Positions 35,093 through 47,764 of a stretch of DNA of 64,000 nt are shown piece after piece. The notes beneath the pieces were generated by a model that ran no database searches, was not told the DNA's origin, and saw only the letters and a list, made by a program, of their open reading frames with translations. A program made the position numbers and the translations under genes. Source of the stretch: Epiperipatus broadwayi (lineage: Eukaryota > Onychophora > Udeonychophora > Euonychophora > Peripatidae); contig JAQFVV010012404.1 of assembly GCA_028023455.1 (NCBI GenBank), positions 13,939,421 through 14,003,420 on the forward strand. The letters run 5' to 3'. Each line of letters starts with the position of its first letter. Within the stretch, counting starts at the first letter, position 1.

Positions 35093-37600
35093 TATATCTA
35101 AATTTGCATAATTCATTTTATTAGAAATATTTATATATATATATATATGCACACACTTACGCCCTAGCTTTAATTACAAAACTTGAATACATTAAGCTCT
35201 TTACTTGAATTGTATGCTATATGAAAACTTACTCTTAAGTCAAATTTAAGATAAAATACACGCTTATTGATGCATATAGATAGATTAAAGACAAAATTAT
35301 GTCTAAACATTTTTGAGAGTTAATGTATTAAAAAAAAAGAGTAAGAAATGAATAAAAAAAATGAAAAAATAATATGTAAAATTTTAAAATAAAATTTATC
35401 ATTAATTAGTTATGAATACAGAAGCAATAAAACTAACTATCTTACAGGATTTAATAATTTTTTTTTTAAAAAAGAAATAGATAACAAAAATAAGAAAATT
35501 GAAAAAGATCTACATATATAAATAAAACCAACAATCAAAAATCACACACATACTTAGGCAATTATCTAACTTTTTTAAAAAAATTTTTAGTTAAAATGCT
35601 ATTACAGAAAAAGTATGTGGAGACAAGTTTAAGAAGTGATTGGATGCAGTGATTCATTAATGAGAAATAAATAAACCAATTTAAAGATGTAGAAAAAAGT
35701 AGTTGAGGATTTATTGACTTTAAGAAAATAAAACCTCAGTTCTTTAACTTTAATTACAGATTTAAAGTTATTGAAGCAGTGAGGATACTTTTACTAAATG
35801 TCATTAAAATATTATCTATAAGTCATTACAGAATAATGGGAGAAAAAAAAATCAAAACTGTATTACTTTAATTAAATATATTCACCTATAAAAAGTCAAA
35901 AGTAATGCTTTACATATATTAACAGCTCACTCAGATCTTCATCAAAGTGAAAATGTGACTTCTATACACAATGATGAGTTTAAAAAATTAAATTTGCAAC
36001 AGAAAAAAAAATCATTTAATTTTTTTTTTCTGATCTATACAAAATTTGTAACCATTACAAATAAGTTATTTTGAATTGAAATAAAAATACAAATAAAATT
36101 TAATAAAAATAATATGATGTAAAAGCTGCTACATATTTTGTTATATATATTGTAACAATTTAAATAAATCAATTGCCATTTGTAACAATATTTATCAATT
36201 AATATAAATATGCATTTGTAATTACCAAATTAATATAAAAGATATGTATTTGTAACTATAATTTGTAACTATATCAATTCATCATAGCATAGACAAAGAA
36301 AATATCAGCATTAAAGATTCTTGGTATTTATTTATATATTGGGGCAGTCATTTAAACAGTAAAACATACTGGACATTGTCATCTAATAAAAATAATATTA
36401 AACATAGCAACTGAATAAAAGTACCCACTGTGAGATTCCTGGAGTGCCTTATGCTTATCTCCAATACTAGATTCTTCTAACAAAGAATCCTTCTATCCTT
36501 CTTTCCAAATATATAAGACCATTCATGGTCATATGCACACACTGGTGCTATTCATGACAACTTATAAAAAAAATATATTTTATAAAACTAATATTATGAA
36601 GTTGGAAAGGGATGATATCACTCTTTATTCAGTTTAGCTAAGTACATGTGTTTTCCCATGAGCGCCACTAGATTGTTTTCAATCTAGATAAGTATCTATT
36701 TATAGTGTACTTGAGTTCAAACTCATTCAGTACATATTTATTACACATGACTTGGATGACTATTGAACAAAATGACATTCTTACATTTTATCTATATTGA
36801 TAAAATTACAAGATCCCAATATTACCAAAGTTTATACTATAGATCAAAGATTCTTATAGACATTGCTAGCTCATTAGCGTATATTGATGAACAGACATGT
36901 ATAATCCTATTAATGGCTTCCAAACAAGCATGTGAAGACCATTATTGATATTGATGGCCATTTAACTAGATTATTTATCACAATAAAGGTAATAATGATG
37001 ATGATGATAATAATATCATAATAATGATAATAATAGTGATATCATAATAATGATTATAATAGTGATGATGATACCAGCCATGGCTTATCAATAAACTCAC
37101 AACAATAAATTCATCTTTATAAACTTATAGGCATCTATTAAAATTATCATATTTCATACTGGGATTTAATAATACTAATGGTGATGATTGATCATCATGA
37201 ATCTCTTTGCATAATATTCAATTTTCTATAAACCCCTATTTACTAAAACATATTCATTACGCTAAACATTAAATTTAATGATTATAATTTATTAATGATG
37301 ATTGATGGCGATCATAACTTTTATATAGTATTATTTGAAACATTTTTAACTAATAACATGATATCCATCTTTGATGAGGATGATCTAAATTCATGGACAC
37401 AACACAATTTTAGCTTTCTATGTTGAACTATAATTATCAAAATTTGGTTATTCTCAAGCATAATCCTTAAATACTTAAATATCAACATTCTAGTTTACCT
37501 ATTATTTTGCGGACGCTTAATATTTGCAAGTGATTGCTCAATATATATGAATGGTAATACTTAATAACTGCGAGCAATGATGCTGAATTAAAATGATAGA
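34915..37600. repeat. AT-rich stretch with simple repeats
   Basis: Contains a pure (CT)n run at 35050-35089 and an imperfect ATG/ATA triplet stretch at about 36988-37072. The remainder is A/T-rich, with a 61-codon open frame at 36763-36948 that has no domain. No supported gene. Confidence 0.6.
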
Positions 37601-40600
37601 ATTAAGACAAAAAAAAAAAACACAATATTCTTAATAATAACTCGGAAACCAATTAAGATATATAATTATATTTTATTAACACTACTACTCTTTCTTTCCT
37701 TCTTTAAAGTTAAATCGACAATTAAATAAATGGCTTATTACCATATTAATTCAATACAAAAATTAATAAAAAAAATTTATATAAGTATAAGCAAATAAAC
37801 TTAATATATAGGTTTGTCATCTTTCTTGATATCTCAAAATAAGCTGACTTAAATCAATATTAAAAAAAATACATATTCTATAAATGCTTATTTAAGACTT
37901 TTCTTACTCATCATATCATAAAATAAATTTCAGGTGTAACTTGTATATGTTATTTCATTTCCATTCAAATGTAATGCCCTACTTTTTAATTTACCATTTT
38001 AAACTAATCATATATAACCTATTCTTTGATGTGTTTGGATAAGCAGTTACACATTCACGCATTCGGTAATGTTAACATATATGTTTAAAATGTATACCCA
38101 AAAATCACATATATAAAAATATCTTTTTCTTTTGCAACCTTATAGCGAAAGAAAATAAAAATACATATATTAATTTTTTAATATGCAACAAGATAAAATA
38201 AAAATAAAAAACATTATAAATGCATATATCTATAGGTTGCTCATTATCATTAACATCTGAAGAACAATTAAAAAAAAAAACATTTCAACATTACAATATA
38301 TAATAAAAAAATAAAAAAAATAATGAAAAATTTAAGTTTAAAGATTTAAATTATGTTTGTGCTATGTTGTGAGATATTGCAAATAACTATAGATAAACAA
38401 GTCTTTAATGTTTCTGTATCAAAAAAAGAAAATTGCTTTGACCAGTAAATTAAGGTTTACTTTTAATAAGTAAAAGAATAAAATCGGTTAAAGAAAGTTC
38501 ATATTTACCCGTCTACTTTTTACTTCTTATTAATGTCCTGAATTTGAATTCTCAGACTGCTTTTCTTTGCTCACCCAACAACAACAACAAAAAAAAAAAA
38601 GAAAGTTATTGCAGATACTTTTAAGATAATGCTGAATCAATTGACTTTGCTTGTTTCTTCAATTCCATTATTATTCACTGTTGATTGGCTTCCTTCTACC
38701 ATTTAAAAAAAAAGTTATTATAAGTACTTTGAATAAGTAGGTACCGATGGATTTGCTTGTTTCTCTCCTTTAAAAAAATAATTGCTGTTGACACTTTAGA
38801 TGATTGAGGTAAATCAACAAAAATTTGATTTATGGCTTCAAACTTGGTTCTACATGGCTGTTTTAAATTTTCTTTTTCTTCTATTTCCTCTTCTCCATTC
38901 ATTGGAAGGCAATGAGCTTTTAATAAGACAGGAACTAGGAACAAAGCATTCCATATAGCTTGTGTGGTTGGCTTCAAAATCTATCATTTTGTTGGTTATT
39001 ACTGGATACATGACTTCATAGACAGATCAGCGATTTTGACTCTTTCTGTATTAACCAGGAAGCAGAAAAAATGGTTTAGCAATGCAGAGGCATTGTATTA
39101 TGCATAACCAAATATGTTAATATCATTTTTATAATTATTACTAAATTCTAATAAATTCAATCTTGTTCCATTTCTCTCCTCTTCTTTTATATTGCTGGAA
39201 ATTGCTTTATATAAACGCACATTTCATTTGCTCTCTTTTTTTTTCAACTTTCAAAGAGTGAGGAAAAAAAAAAATTAAAGCGTTCGCTTACATTTCTGCT
39301 TAAGAATAATAACAAGGAAGGACCGACTGAGTTGAGTCTCAAAAATAATCATAATTTGAGTGACTTTCACTCTAAAAAAATTAATGACTAACTCATCATC
39401 TCTCTAAAGAAATTTATGACTGACCGATCATCTCTCTAAAAAAATTTTATAACTGACTGATTAAAAAATTGTTTAAATTATTTATATAGCGAATTTCAAT
39501 CAAAGAAAAAAAAAACATCTGGAAATCTTTATCTTAAAAAAAAATCAAAGCTTCACAAGTTTGACGTAAAATTGATGCTATCGTTATCTACATCAAAGCA
39601 CCTCTTTTGTAAAAATAATTTTAAGATACAGATAACAACAAAGCTGGCGATCTATAGCCATCAGAAATAAGTGTAAAAGCATCTTTGTGTTTGTACAGAT
39701 CTATTCATTGTTTCACACGTGTACAATTTTTATCTCCTAATCTAACAATTTTACACCTTTCTGATTTACTCTCTTTTAACAAAATGAAAGTTAAATAAAT
39801 TTAACACATATTATTTAATAATAAAAAAATATTATATAATAAATCACAAAAAGAACTGCTTATTCATAATAATAAATCTATACATATAAATCTCTGTATG
39901 TATAAAAGAATAAAAAAAATTTTTTTTTTTTTTTAAATAATTGAATACTGTATGTATATGTACAATATATAATAAAATATATATAATAATGAACTAACAA
40001 ATCAGAATTTACAAAATTTTCTTCATCACAAGCATAGTTTCATGTATTAAACAAATAGACCTTCTAGTATAAAAGCTACTAATAAAACCCACATACAAAA
40101 GCACATATATAACTATCACAATATAAAAGCATAACAATTAAAGATCTCATATGATTGATGATTTCAGATCAAACTGATTAATAAAAGCAGTCTTTTTGAT
40201 TTCGTTATATTTATACAAGACTGCCTTTATATTATTAAGATAAAGTGCTCATTTTAAATTCTACTTTTATGAATTTTTAACTCTTTCATAAAAGATTTAC
40301 TTTACTTTTACCTTATATAAATGTCAAATAAGCATAACTTAATCTATATAAAATCAAAGAGAAATAATCACTCTGTAACAAATAAATACCTCTTATATGC
40401 TATCAAATAAAAAATATTGTGAATTAAAGCATTCTATTCTTGTTTTCTGAGATATTAGAATACTATTTATTCCTGGCTTATGGGGGAGTGTAATTTTACC
40501 AATATATATATATATATTGTACCTATATTGATATAGGCACATATAATTTTTATCTAAAATTATTATTAAAGTAATCTTTCATAAAAGAAAAACATAAAAT

Positions 40601-41000
40601 TAAATGTTGAAGAATTTATTGCAGCTTGTTTTCGAAAAAGATAAGAATTAAATAGTTTTTTTTTTTTTAGTATTCGTAAAAATATAATTTGGAAAAGTTA
40701 AAACATGCAAATCTTTTTTCATTCAATTTTAATTAAAGAAAAAATAATGTTAAAACTAAATAGTAAATTGTATTAAAAATATATGTGCGTATATATGTAC
40801 ATTTGTAAATATATAAAATGTATTTAAAGAAGATTATCATTAAAAAACGCGGCAATGGCTATTAGATATTAATTAATATAAAACAATACGTTTTTGCATG
40901 GCTATTACTAATTAAGCAATCTTTCAAAACACGTTTATCAAATGATTATCAATTCGACAACAGATCTTTGCCGGAGATATCAGAAAGACAACAAGGCGCA
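37601..41000. other. AT-rich non-coding stretch with short tandem repeat
   Basis: Three degenerate ~33-bp units (ctctaaa...aatgactaactcatcat) lie at about 39371-39460. A 93-codon minus-strand frame at 38696-38977 begins MKPTTQAIWNALFLVPVLLK and has a charged middle. It has no homology that I recognise, so I do not call it a gene. Poly-A and poly-T runs are common. Confidence 0.45.
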
Positions 41001-41002
41001 GG

Positions 41003-41010
41003 TATAAATA
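41003..41010 (+). promoter_or_regulatory. TATA box of a candidate promoter
   Basis: A canonical TATAAATA follows a short GC-richer segment ('caaggcgcagg'). About 26 bases further is 'ggacagtaag', a plausible initiator with the start near 41030. Spacing fits RNA polymerase II core promoters. It is isolated from any recognised coding sequence, so the gene it serves is unknown; an LTR promoter is the alternative. Confidence 0.5.
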
Positions 41011-41029
41011 GACCTTTTTTTATCGGACA

Positions 41030-41401
41030 GTAAGTCATTCCACAAATTAATTGAGTTGAGACAATCAGTTCACAAAGTTATTGAGAGAGTGCAGTTCAGA
41101 AATTAATTGTGCAGTTAACAAACAAAATGCAGTGTTGAGAAGATCTTGGGAATGCACGTTTATCTCCAGCCCAGATGTCCGATGAAAACAGCAGATCTGC
41201 CCGTGAAATAATGTCAGCTTAACATCGTAGGAAATCTCCATCCGTATCTAATTGTCTTCGATAGTAATAATCGTGAAAATCAGGAAACTCAGCAAGGAAA
41301 CGTACCAGCCAGCTGGAAGCATTCATACTGGAACCATTCATACTGGAAGAAACAACAAACAAGAAGAAAACAAAGTGTTAAATCTACGTTCAAAATCCTA
41401 G
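41030..41401 (+). other. Candidate 5' leader exon with splice donor
   Basis: From the predicted start near 41030, about 370 bases of less AT-rich sequence run to 'aaatcctag|gtaaaacat', a good splice donor with the intron starting at 41402. Composition drops back to AT-rich right after it. The leader has no long open frame. It holds short upstream ORFs, for example an ATG at 41174 that reads 15 codons (MSDENSRSAREIMSA) to a stop. Two near-repeats of 'cattcatactggaa' lie at 41320-41345. The acceptor and coding exons are not identifiable in the window. A non-coding first exon, a lncRNA exon or part of a retroelement leader are all possible. Confidence 0.4.
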
Positions 41402-42520
41402 GTAAAACATTTGCTTATTTTCGTTTATACTGTAATAGCCATTGCATTTTATTAATTCGTGCGAATCCTCCAAGAGTCTAATTATATGAACTCGATATCA
41501 TACATAAATGAACTATTGATATGTGTGTGATTAAATTTCAAATCCTATGTAGTCCTTTATTATCATTATTATGTGTGTGCATGAGATAATATGTGCGTGG
41601 TCATTATATCAATATTTATTAGTTAAATTAGAATGTTTTGTTATTAGATCTATAGGAATGTTTAAACTATTTAGAAATGTTAATTTAACATATGCGTGTG
41701 TTTTATTGGAATTATAAAATGTTTAAATTTAGTAAATAAATGTTAGTTAATAAATTATCTTTAAAATTAAACTATATTTGTCGGTCAATTCTTTTTATCA
41801 ATTCTTTTACCAAATTCTTTTATCAATTCTTTTTATCAATTCCCTTTTATCAAGTCTTTTAACCACTAATTAAGTATAATCTATTAGTGATTACAAACAA
41901 CTGAGCTAGTCGTGGATTTAGGCATTGAGTTAGTGGCCATTGCTTAAAGTGCGTTATTTATTCATCCTTGAATAGATAGCTGGTGCCCGTGTTTATACAC
42001 AAACAAAAAAAAAGTGCTTTGAACTTGGTGTTGAACTCAACAGTTGAGAAGAAGTTATGTCCTGGAAATGTAACGTTAGTTATATACTTTATAGCTATTG
42101 TTTGGGCATACATACTTTCCGAGTATGTTCTTCTCTGCCTAAGAGGCCGGTGTTTCGAATACTCATATTCGAATTCGGTTCAATATATATATATATCTTT
42201 AAGACTGTTGACAGAATTTTCTAAACTAATTCTAGAATACTTTACTTGCTATATATATTCTATATATACTTTACTTGTATATATATATATATATATAGGA
42301 GCAATATTGTCATTACTCACTGTCTATGCATCAATATTTATGGTCTTGGATAAAAATCAATACAATAATAAAAACTTAACAAAGTGAAGTTTATCAACTC
42401 AACACAAACAAGCATATACATTTTAAATGTTGTTACAAATTCAGTTACAAATCTTCTTATAGTAAATATACTTTATCAAATATTAGCTTTAATATATCTA
42501 TATCTCTCTATATGTACTAC

Positions 42521-42561
<41 letters not shown>

Positions 42562-43413
42562 ATATAGATATATATATATATATATATATATATTGATCTA
42601 GGTATAGATATCTTCATAGACTTATGTCATAGTTTTTGCACTACAATACCTTCTCTCTGAGTGTACCACTATCACTCACTTTGTTTTCTGCTGTAACACA
42701 TACACTATAATGTACACTATCATGCACAATGTACATACACTAATTTCTGAAAATTTTATTGCACCTTGAATAATCTACACAATTAGTATACATTAAATAA
42801 TCCATATTTAAATACATATTATGCTTACAATAATTTTCTACAGCATTAATATTATTTAGTCAGATAGTAGACTTCTCCCTTCAAAAAATAGTTCACACAT
42901 TTAATTACAAATATAACTTTAAATCTTTTTGGCCTTCTCTGATTTCTATCTTCTCTAGGTGGCTTTCATTTCTCATCTGTCTTTATACTATGTTCTATAT
43001 GTTCCAAACACATCCACCATGGATATTTTGGGAAAATTATTAGATCAATTTCTCAAAAATCAACTCCATCTGTCAGATCAATCATGAACCTCTCTTCTCA
43101 TGCTTCTGATGATGTGCCATCATAATTTTCTTCTAATACAATATCATTATTCTTATAATGTGCATGTATATTCTTGACTTTTTAATAATCTTAATTCTTC
43201 AACTAAGATTATGATGGTGATGATAATGATAATAATAATAATAATAGTAGTAGTAGTAATAGTAATAATACATTTTTAAAATTATGCCATAAAACAATAT
43301 ATATTATTTGTGTGACTCTAGATTACTAGTCATGTGATAATGCAAGACTGCAAAACCATAAGTATTATTTTAATTTAAATAAATATGATATAAATAATGA
43401 TAAAGATATTAAA

Positions 43414-43449
<36 letters not shown>

Positions 43450-44360
43450 CAAAATATGAACAGTAGGACCTTCTCTCAGATTTTTATAAAATATAAATAT
43501 CTTAATCAGTTATTCTTACTATTGCTAATGTCTATCTATACATATTATTAAAACAAATCTCAGTATTGAAGAAGGTTGCTTAATAAAGCAAAAATACACT
43601 TTTTCAATTATCCTAAATATATACCCATTAAATATGTTTTATTTGATCTTTATATATTATATAATATAATACAACTTCATCAGTCTATATTTTAATGCAT
43701 GTTACCTTCTCTATTAAGTACTATTGTTTCACTGAATATATATAAAACATGGGTCCCCTTTTAGGTTTATAATAAATAATTCTACAAAATATATGTGACA
43801 TAAGCATAATGCCTTTATTGGAAACACTATTGGTCATCAGAAATTGTCTTCCACAGCACCATGAGGCAATATACAATCAATGAATATATTTGGTGTATGA
43901 TACATTGGAACTGTCTGTAAAAGAAAGTGCTATGAATAATAATATGTTGATTTTAGTTTATTTTGAGCCACAAAAGTAGATTAGATTATAGTATCATTAT
44001 TAATAGTTATCAAAAAATTGTAAAAACTACTTTATTAATTTTCCAGATTTTTACATCTCTATATACTTTCTTTGTTATGTTTGATATTTTCTGATTTTTA
44101 TTTATTAAATTGTAAAAATAATTTTGAGAAAGCTATTGAAAATTTATCCAAGTCATCATGTGTAATACAACAATTTCCCTACTGGATGTTGTTATCAGAC
44201 CATAGGTGTAATATTGCCTTGAAATTTGCTGTAGATTTATACATTAGTACTGAAGAGCTATATTTACTCTACCATATCTGTGCCAGGTTTAAACCCTTAA
44301 AAGTACTTTTTAAGATTCTTACATGGTTGTATAGTTGAGAGCATGTATATATATATATAT
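41402..44360. repeat. AT-rich stretch with short tandem and triplet repeats
   Basis: A degenerate tandem of 'tttttatcaattc' lies at 41787-41868. (TA)n blocks occur near 42183-42197, 42277-42297 and 42523-42592. Triplet runs of AAT/AGT type lie at about 43215-43270 and 43409-43449. Open frames at 41983-42387, 42384-42596 and 44072-44338 are low-complexity or domain-free. No supported gene. Confidence 0.5.
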
Positions 44361-44594
44361 AAAATACATATTTTGCGGGTTCATCCGTGTTAAAAACTTT
44401 TAATATCAATATACTGACGTTTCGACTTGGTCACACAAGCCATCCACAGAGTTATAAAAAGGTAGAAAGATGGTTGTAGAGGCACTACAACCGTCTTTCT
44501 ACCTTTTTATAACTCTGTGGATGGCTTGTGTGACGTTGACGTCAGTTATTGATATTAAAGTTTTAACACGGATGAACCCGCAAATATGTATTTT
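44361..44594. mobile_element. Near-perfect inverted repeat with hammerhead-like core
   Basis: Arms 44361-44479 and 44485-44594 are reverse complements around a 5-base loop, from 'aaaatacatattttgcgggt' outward to 'ctacctttttataactctg' inward. On the minus strand the left arm reads CTGTGGA, T, then hairpin GGCTTG-tgtgac-CAAGTC, then GAAAC. This is the layout of a hammerhead ribozyme (CUGANGA, helix II, GAAA) with one core change (A6 to U) and an extra U. The right arm has lost the second strand of helix II. Hammerhead motifs are known from terminal repeats of Penelope-like elements, so this may be a PLE-derived foldback. Confidence 0.65.
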
Positions 44595-44710
44595 ATATAT
44601 TTAACCCGTGCAAATCTTCATTTTAATATATATATATATATATGTGTGAGCATCAACATCTATAATCTAATTGTTATATATATATATATATATATAAAAA
44701 AGTATTTCTG

Positions 44711-44744
<34 letters not shown>

Positions 44745-44854
44745 CAGAAATACTTTTTTAAAAGTAATATATATAATTTAAAATATAATTTAATTCAGTT
44801 TATAAGTCAACTCATATTTTAACTTGCTTAAATTGCATATATATATATATATAT
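44595..44854. repeat. (TA)n stretch with a hairpin
   Basis: 'aaaaaagtatttctgtaat' at about 44695-44714 pairs with 'attacagaaatactttttt' at about 44741-44760 around a (TA)n loop. The open frame covering this is an artefact of simple sequence. Confidence 0.7.
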
Positions 44855-47168
44855 TGTAACCGGACCCGCGTACAACCCTTTTATTACATCAGTTGTAACA
44901 ATTTTCTGATGAGCATGCTGTAGGAAGGAACTATCAATTGACATTCCTAATGCAGATGTTAATGCCTCCTACAACAATATTTCCTGCTCATCAGAGGATG
45001 TAGTACCATAGAGACTGTGAACATCTAAACATTTATATGTTTGGTTTTCCAAACAGCGCCATTAGAGTTCCGTCTTACTACAACCTGACTGGCCTAGGTC
45101 TAGTTATGTCAGACGTAGCTCAGTAAGCATGAGATTCTCATGAACCAGTGCTATAATTGGTGAGTGATGCAATAAAATAAAACAAAATTGGATAACTGGA
45201 TAACCAATTTAATTTTTAGTAACAAAAAAAATTTATTAAATAACAATTAATTAGCAATTTCTAACAAAGTTCATTTCTATCCACATGATAACTCATTTTC
45301 ATTTTACTTATAAAAGAGTTAGAAGCAGTTCCTTTTTTTTATCAATAGCTCATTTACAAATTCATTTATGAGAAGAAGTTTGGGAATATTCTAATTCAAC
45401 AATAGTTCATTTTGAATCCATTTATGAGAAGAAGCTTGGGAATATTCTAATTCAACAATAGTTCATTTTGAATTCATTTATGAGAAGAAGCTTGGAAATA
45501 TTCTAATTCAACAATAGTTCATTTTGAATTCATTTATGAGAAGAAGCTTGGAAATATTCTAATTCAACAATAGTTCATTTTGAATCCATTTATGAGAAGA
45601 AGCTTGGAAATATTCTAATTCAACAATAATTCATTTTGAATCCATTTATGAGAAGAAGCTTGGAAATATTCTAATTCAACAATAATTCATTTTGAATCCA
45701 TTTATGAGAAGAAGCTTGGAAATATTCTAATTCAACAATAATTCATTTTGAATCCATTTATGAGAAGAAGCTTGGAAATATTCTAATTTAACAATAATTC
45801 ATTTTGAATCCATTTATGAGAAGAAGCTTGGAAATATTCTAATTCAACAATAGTTCATTTTTGTATTCCTTTATGAGAAGAAGCTTGGAAATATTCCAAT
45901 TCAACAATAGTTTATTTTTGTATTCCTTTATGAGAAGAAGCTTGGTAGCAGTTAAGCATTTATGATTTATATAACATTTTGTTATCTTATGAATTATTAC
46001 TGATTGGTAAACATTTAAATTCAGCAATTCTTGGTTTGTGGAGTATTCATCATTTGGTAATTAAAGCATTTATAATTTAGTCAAATATAAAAGTATATTC
46101 TTATACATAAACTCTGTTACATTATAAGAAGCTTAGAAGCAGTCAAGTATTTATGATTTATACAGCATTTCATCATTTTATTAATTATTACCGATTGGTA
46201 GACATTTGAACTCAGCAATTCTTGGTTTGTAGAGCATTTATCATTTGATAATTGAGGCATTTATAATTTAGCCAAATATAAAACTATATTCATATACATA
46301 AACTCTGTTTGGCTTGTGGAGCATTTATAATTTAGTCAAATATAAAAGTATATTCATATACATAAACTCTGTTTGGCTTGTGGAGCATTTATCATTTAGT
46401 AATTAAAGCATTTCTAATTTATATAGTAAATACGTTCAAATATTTTTATAAATAAATTTGCGTATAACTATTTCATAACTTCATTTTATAACGTATGATA
46501 AACATGTTTTAATATTTTACAAAACAAATTCTATGTAATTATTTCATAATTCCACTTTATAACGTATGATAAATATGTTTTAATATTTTATAAAAATTAC
46601 CTTCCAGTTTTGCAGTCTAGTTTATTCAAAAGAAGGCGGGTTATTTCATTTATGGAAAGTCATGGCACAGCGTGGAGAGATTGAAGCCGCTAAATTACCC
46701 CATTGACATTATAATTCCTCTAGCAAAGTTTTCTTTTTCCATTTTCACGTTTAGTTAAAGCTATATTTTAATTTGTCAAAAGAATTAAGTAATACACTTT
46801 CTTTTTTTAAAAAAAAAATTCAATATGTTCTGCTTCTCTGTGTAAGACGAGAGAGAAAAGAAAAAAGTTCTTTTTTTTTTTGACGACGTGCCTAATTTGA
46901 ATACTGCCTCAGTTTAACTCAAGTATCTTTTTTCTTTCTTTTTAATGATTGGATAATTAATTTCTTTTTTTTTTATTGAGACAGATAAAAAAAAAAATAA
47001 GATGACATAACATTTTATTCAAATCCATCAATCACAAAATTAAAAATATGATTTTTTTTTAAACAAATCAAAATTTATTGCGTTCCCAATTAGACTGAAT
47101 CACGCTAGACGTTTTTAAATGGGGGGGGTCTTTTGAATATTTATATGAGGAACAGAATATCTGTTTCA
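44855..47168 (-). repeat. 3' LTR (sense strand minus), 2314 bp
   Basis: Left-hand copy of the long terminal repeat. It contains a subterminal imperfect palindrome ('ttctgatgagcatgctgtagg' at about 44911 against 'cctgctcatcagagg' at about 44986), the 56-bp minisatellite at 45360-45945, and a run of eight G at 47121-47128. It differs from the right-hand copy by small indels, such as an extra 'gagagaaaagaaaa' block near 46849. Confidence 0.85.
45360..45945. repeat. 56-bp minisatellite in left LTR, 11 copies
   Basis: The block 'tttatgagaagaagcttgg' recurs every 56 bp, eleven times, with variants at both ends of the array. The minus-strand open frame at 45839-46027 is generated by the repeat (KLLLIKEYKNELLLNWNIS) and is not a gene. 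Confidence 0.9.
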
Positions 47169-47764
47169 TTACCCCTCACCAAATTTTGGGATGAAATCGC
47201 CTGGAAGTACGATTTCATTCCACATACTATACACATTATTTCTCAGTACTGCCTGGTTTTAGATATGCTGATGAATGGGTAAGATGAGCTGGAAAAGTGA
47301 ATACATGAACCATAGCCTCCAATGCTGGGACAAATAGATGGCCAAGCACAAACTACCAGTACACACCGCCTCATGACGTCACGAGAAAATATCTCATTTT
47401 TAAGCACTACCTCTCTTGTACCTAGAAGTATCATCCAACCAAGAATAGGAGCCAGAGAAAAAAAATCAATTTGGCACTCAGCCAACCCTGCTCAGCTTCG
47501 GTGAGTCTTAGGGGCTATCATTTGGCCTATCCATGAGACCAAGGCCTATACATGAGACCTATATATACGCACTGCTGGACTACTCTTGGAGCACAACATC
47601 CAGGTCTGGATAGTGCCGAGCATATACTTCGGAGCATCATAACACAATGCATCCAAGCAGCTCTGCTCAATCATCCACCATCTCAACATGAAAAACACAA
47701 GTTCATGCATCACTACACCACACTCACAAACTTTTTCCATCAGCTATCTCTATTTTATTCTGAA
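47169..47764 (-). other. 3' untranslated part of the LTR element
   Basis: Downstream of the ORF stop on the sense strand. It is clearly less AT-rich than the rest of the window (47230-47760) and has overlapping short open frames on both strands with no recognisable domain. On the sense strand 47505-47482 reads 'tcaccgaagctgagcagggttgg', close to the A-box region of 5S rRNA, and is followed by a T run. The GGTGAGGGGTAA at 47180-47169 directly abuts the LTR and is the likely polypurine tract. Confidence 0.5.

Noticed and set aside
38696-38977. 93-codon minus-strand frame as a gene
   Set aside because: No homology recognised, no splice or promoter context, and a length expected by chance in a window of this size.
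41981-41990. Primer-binding site of an LTR element starting at 'tggtgcccgt'
   Set aside because: No second LTR copy and no TG...CA boundary directly before it. Kept only as an alternative for the promoter region.
44902-45000. Hammerhead ribozyme at 'ctgatgagcatgctg' in the LTR
   Set aside because: CTGATGAG is present on both strands, but no helix II followed by GAAAC can be formed. An imperfect palindrome explains it better.
45107-45170. tRNA-like 'gtagctcagtaagcatgagattctcatga' in the LTR
   Set aside because: Short A-box-like similarity only, with no B-box at the right distance and orientation opposite to the element.
45839-46027. Repeat protein KLLLIKEYKN encoded in the LTR
   Set aside because: Created by the 56-bp minisatellite, whose length is not a multiple of three, so the frame cannot persist across units.
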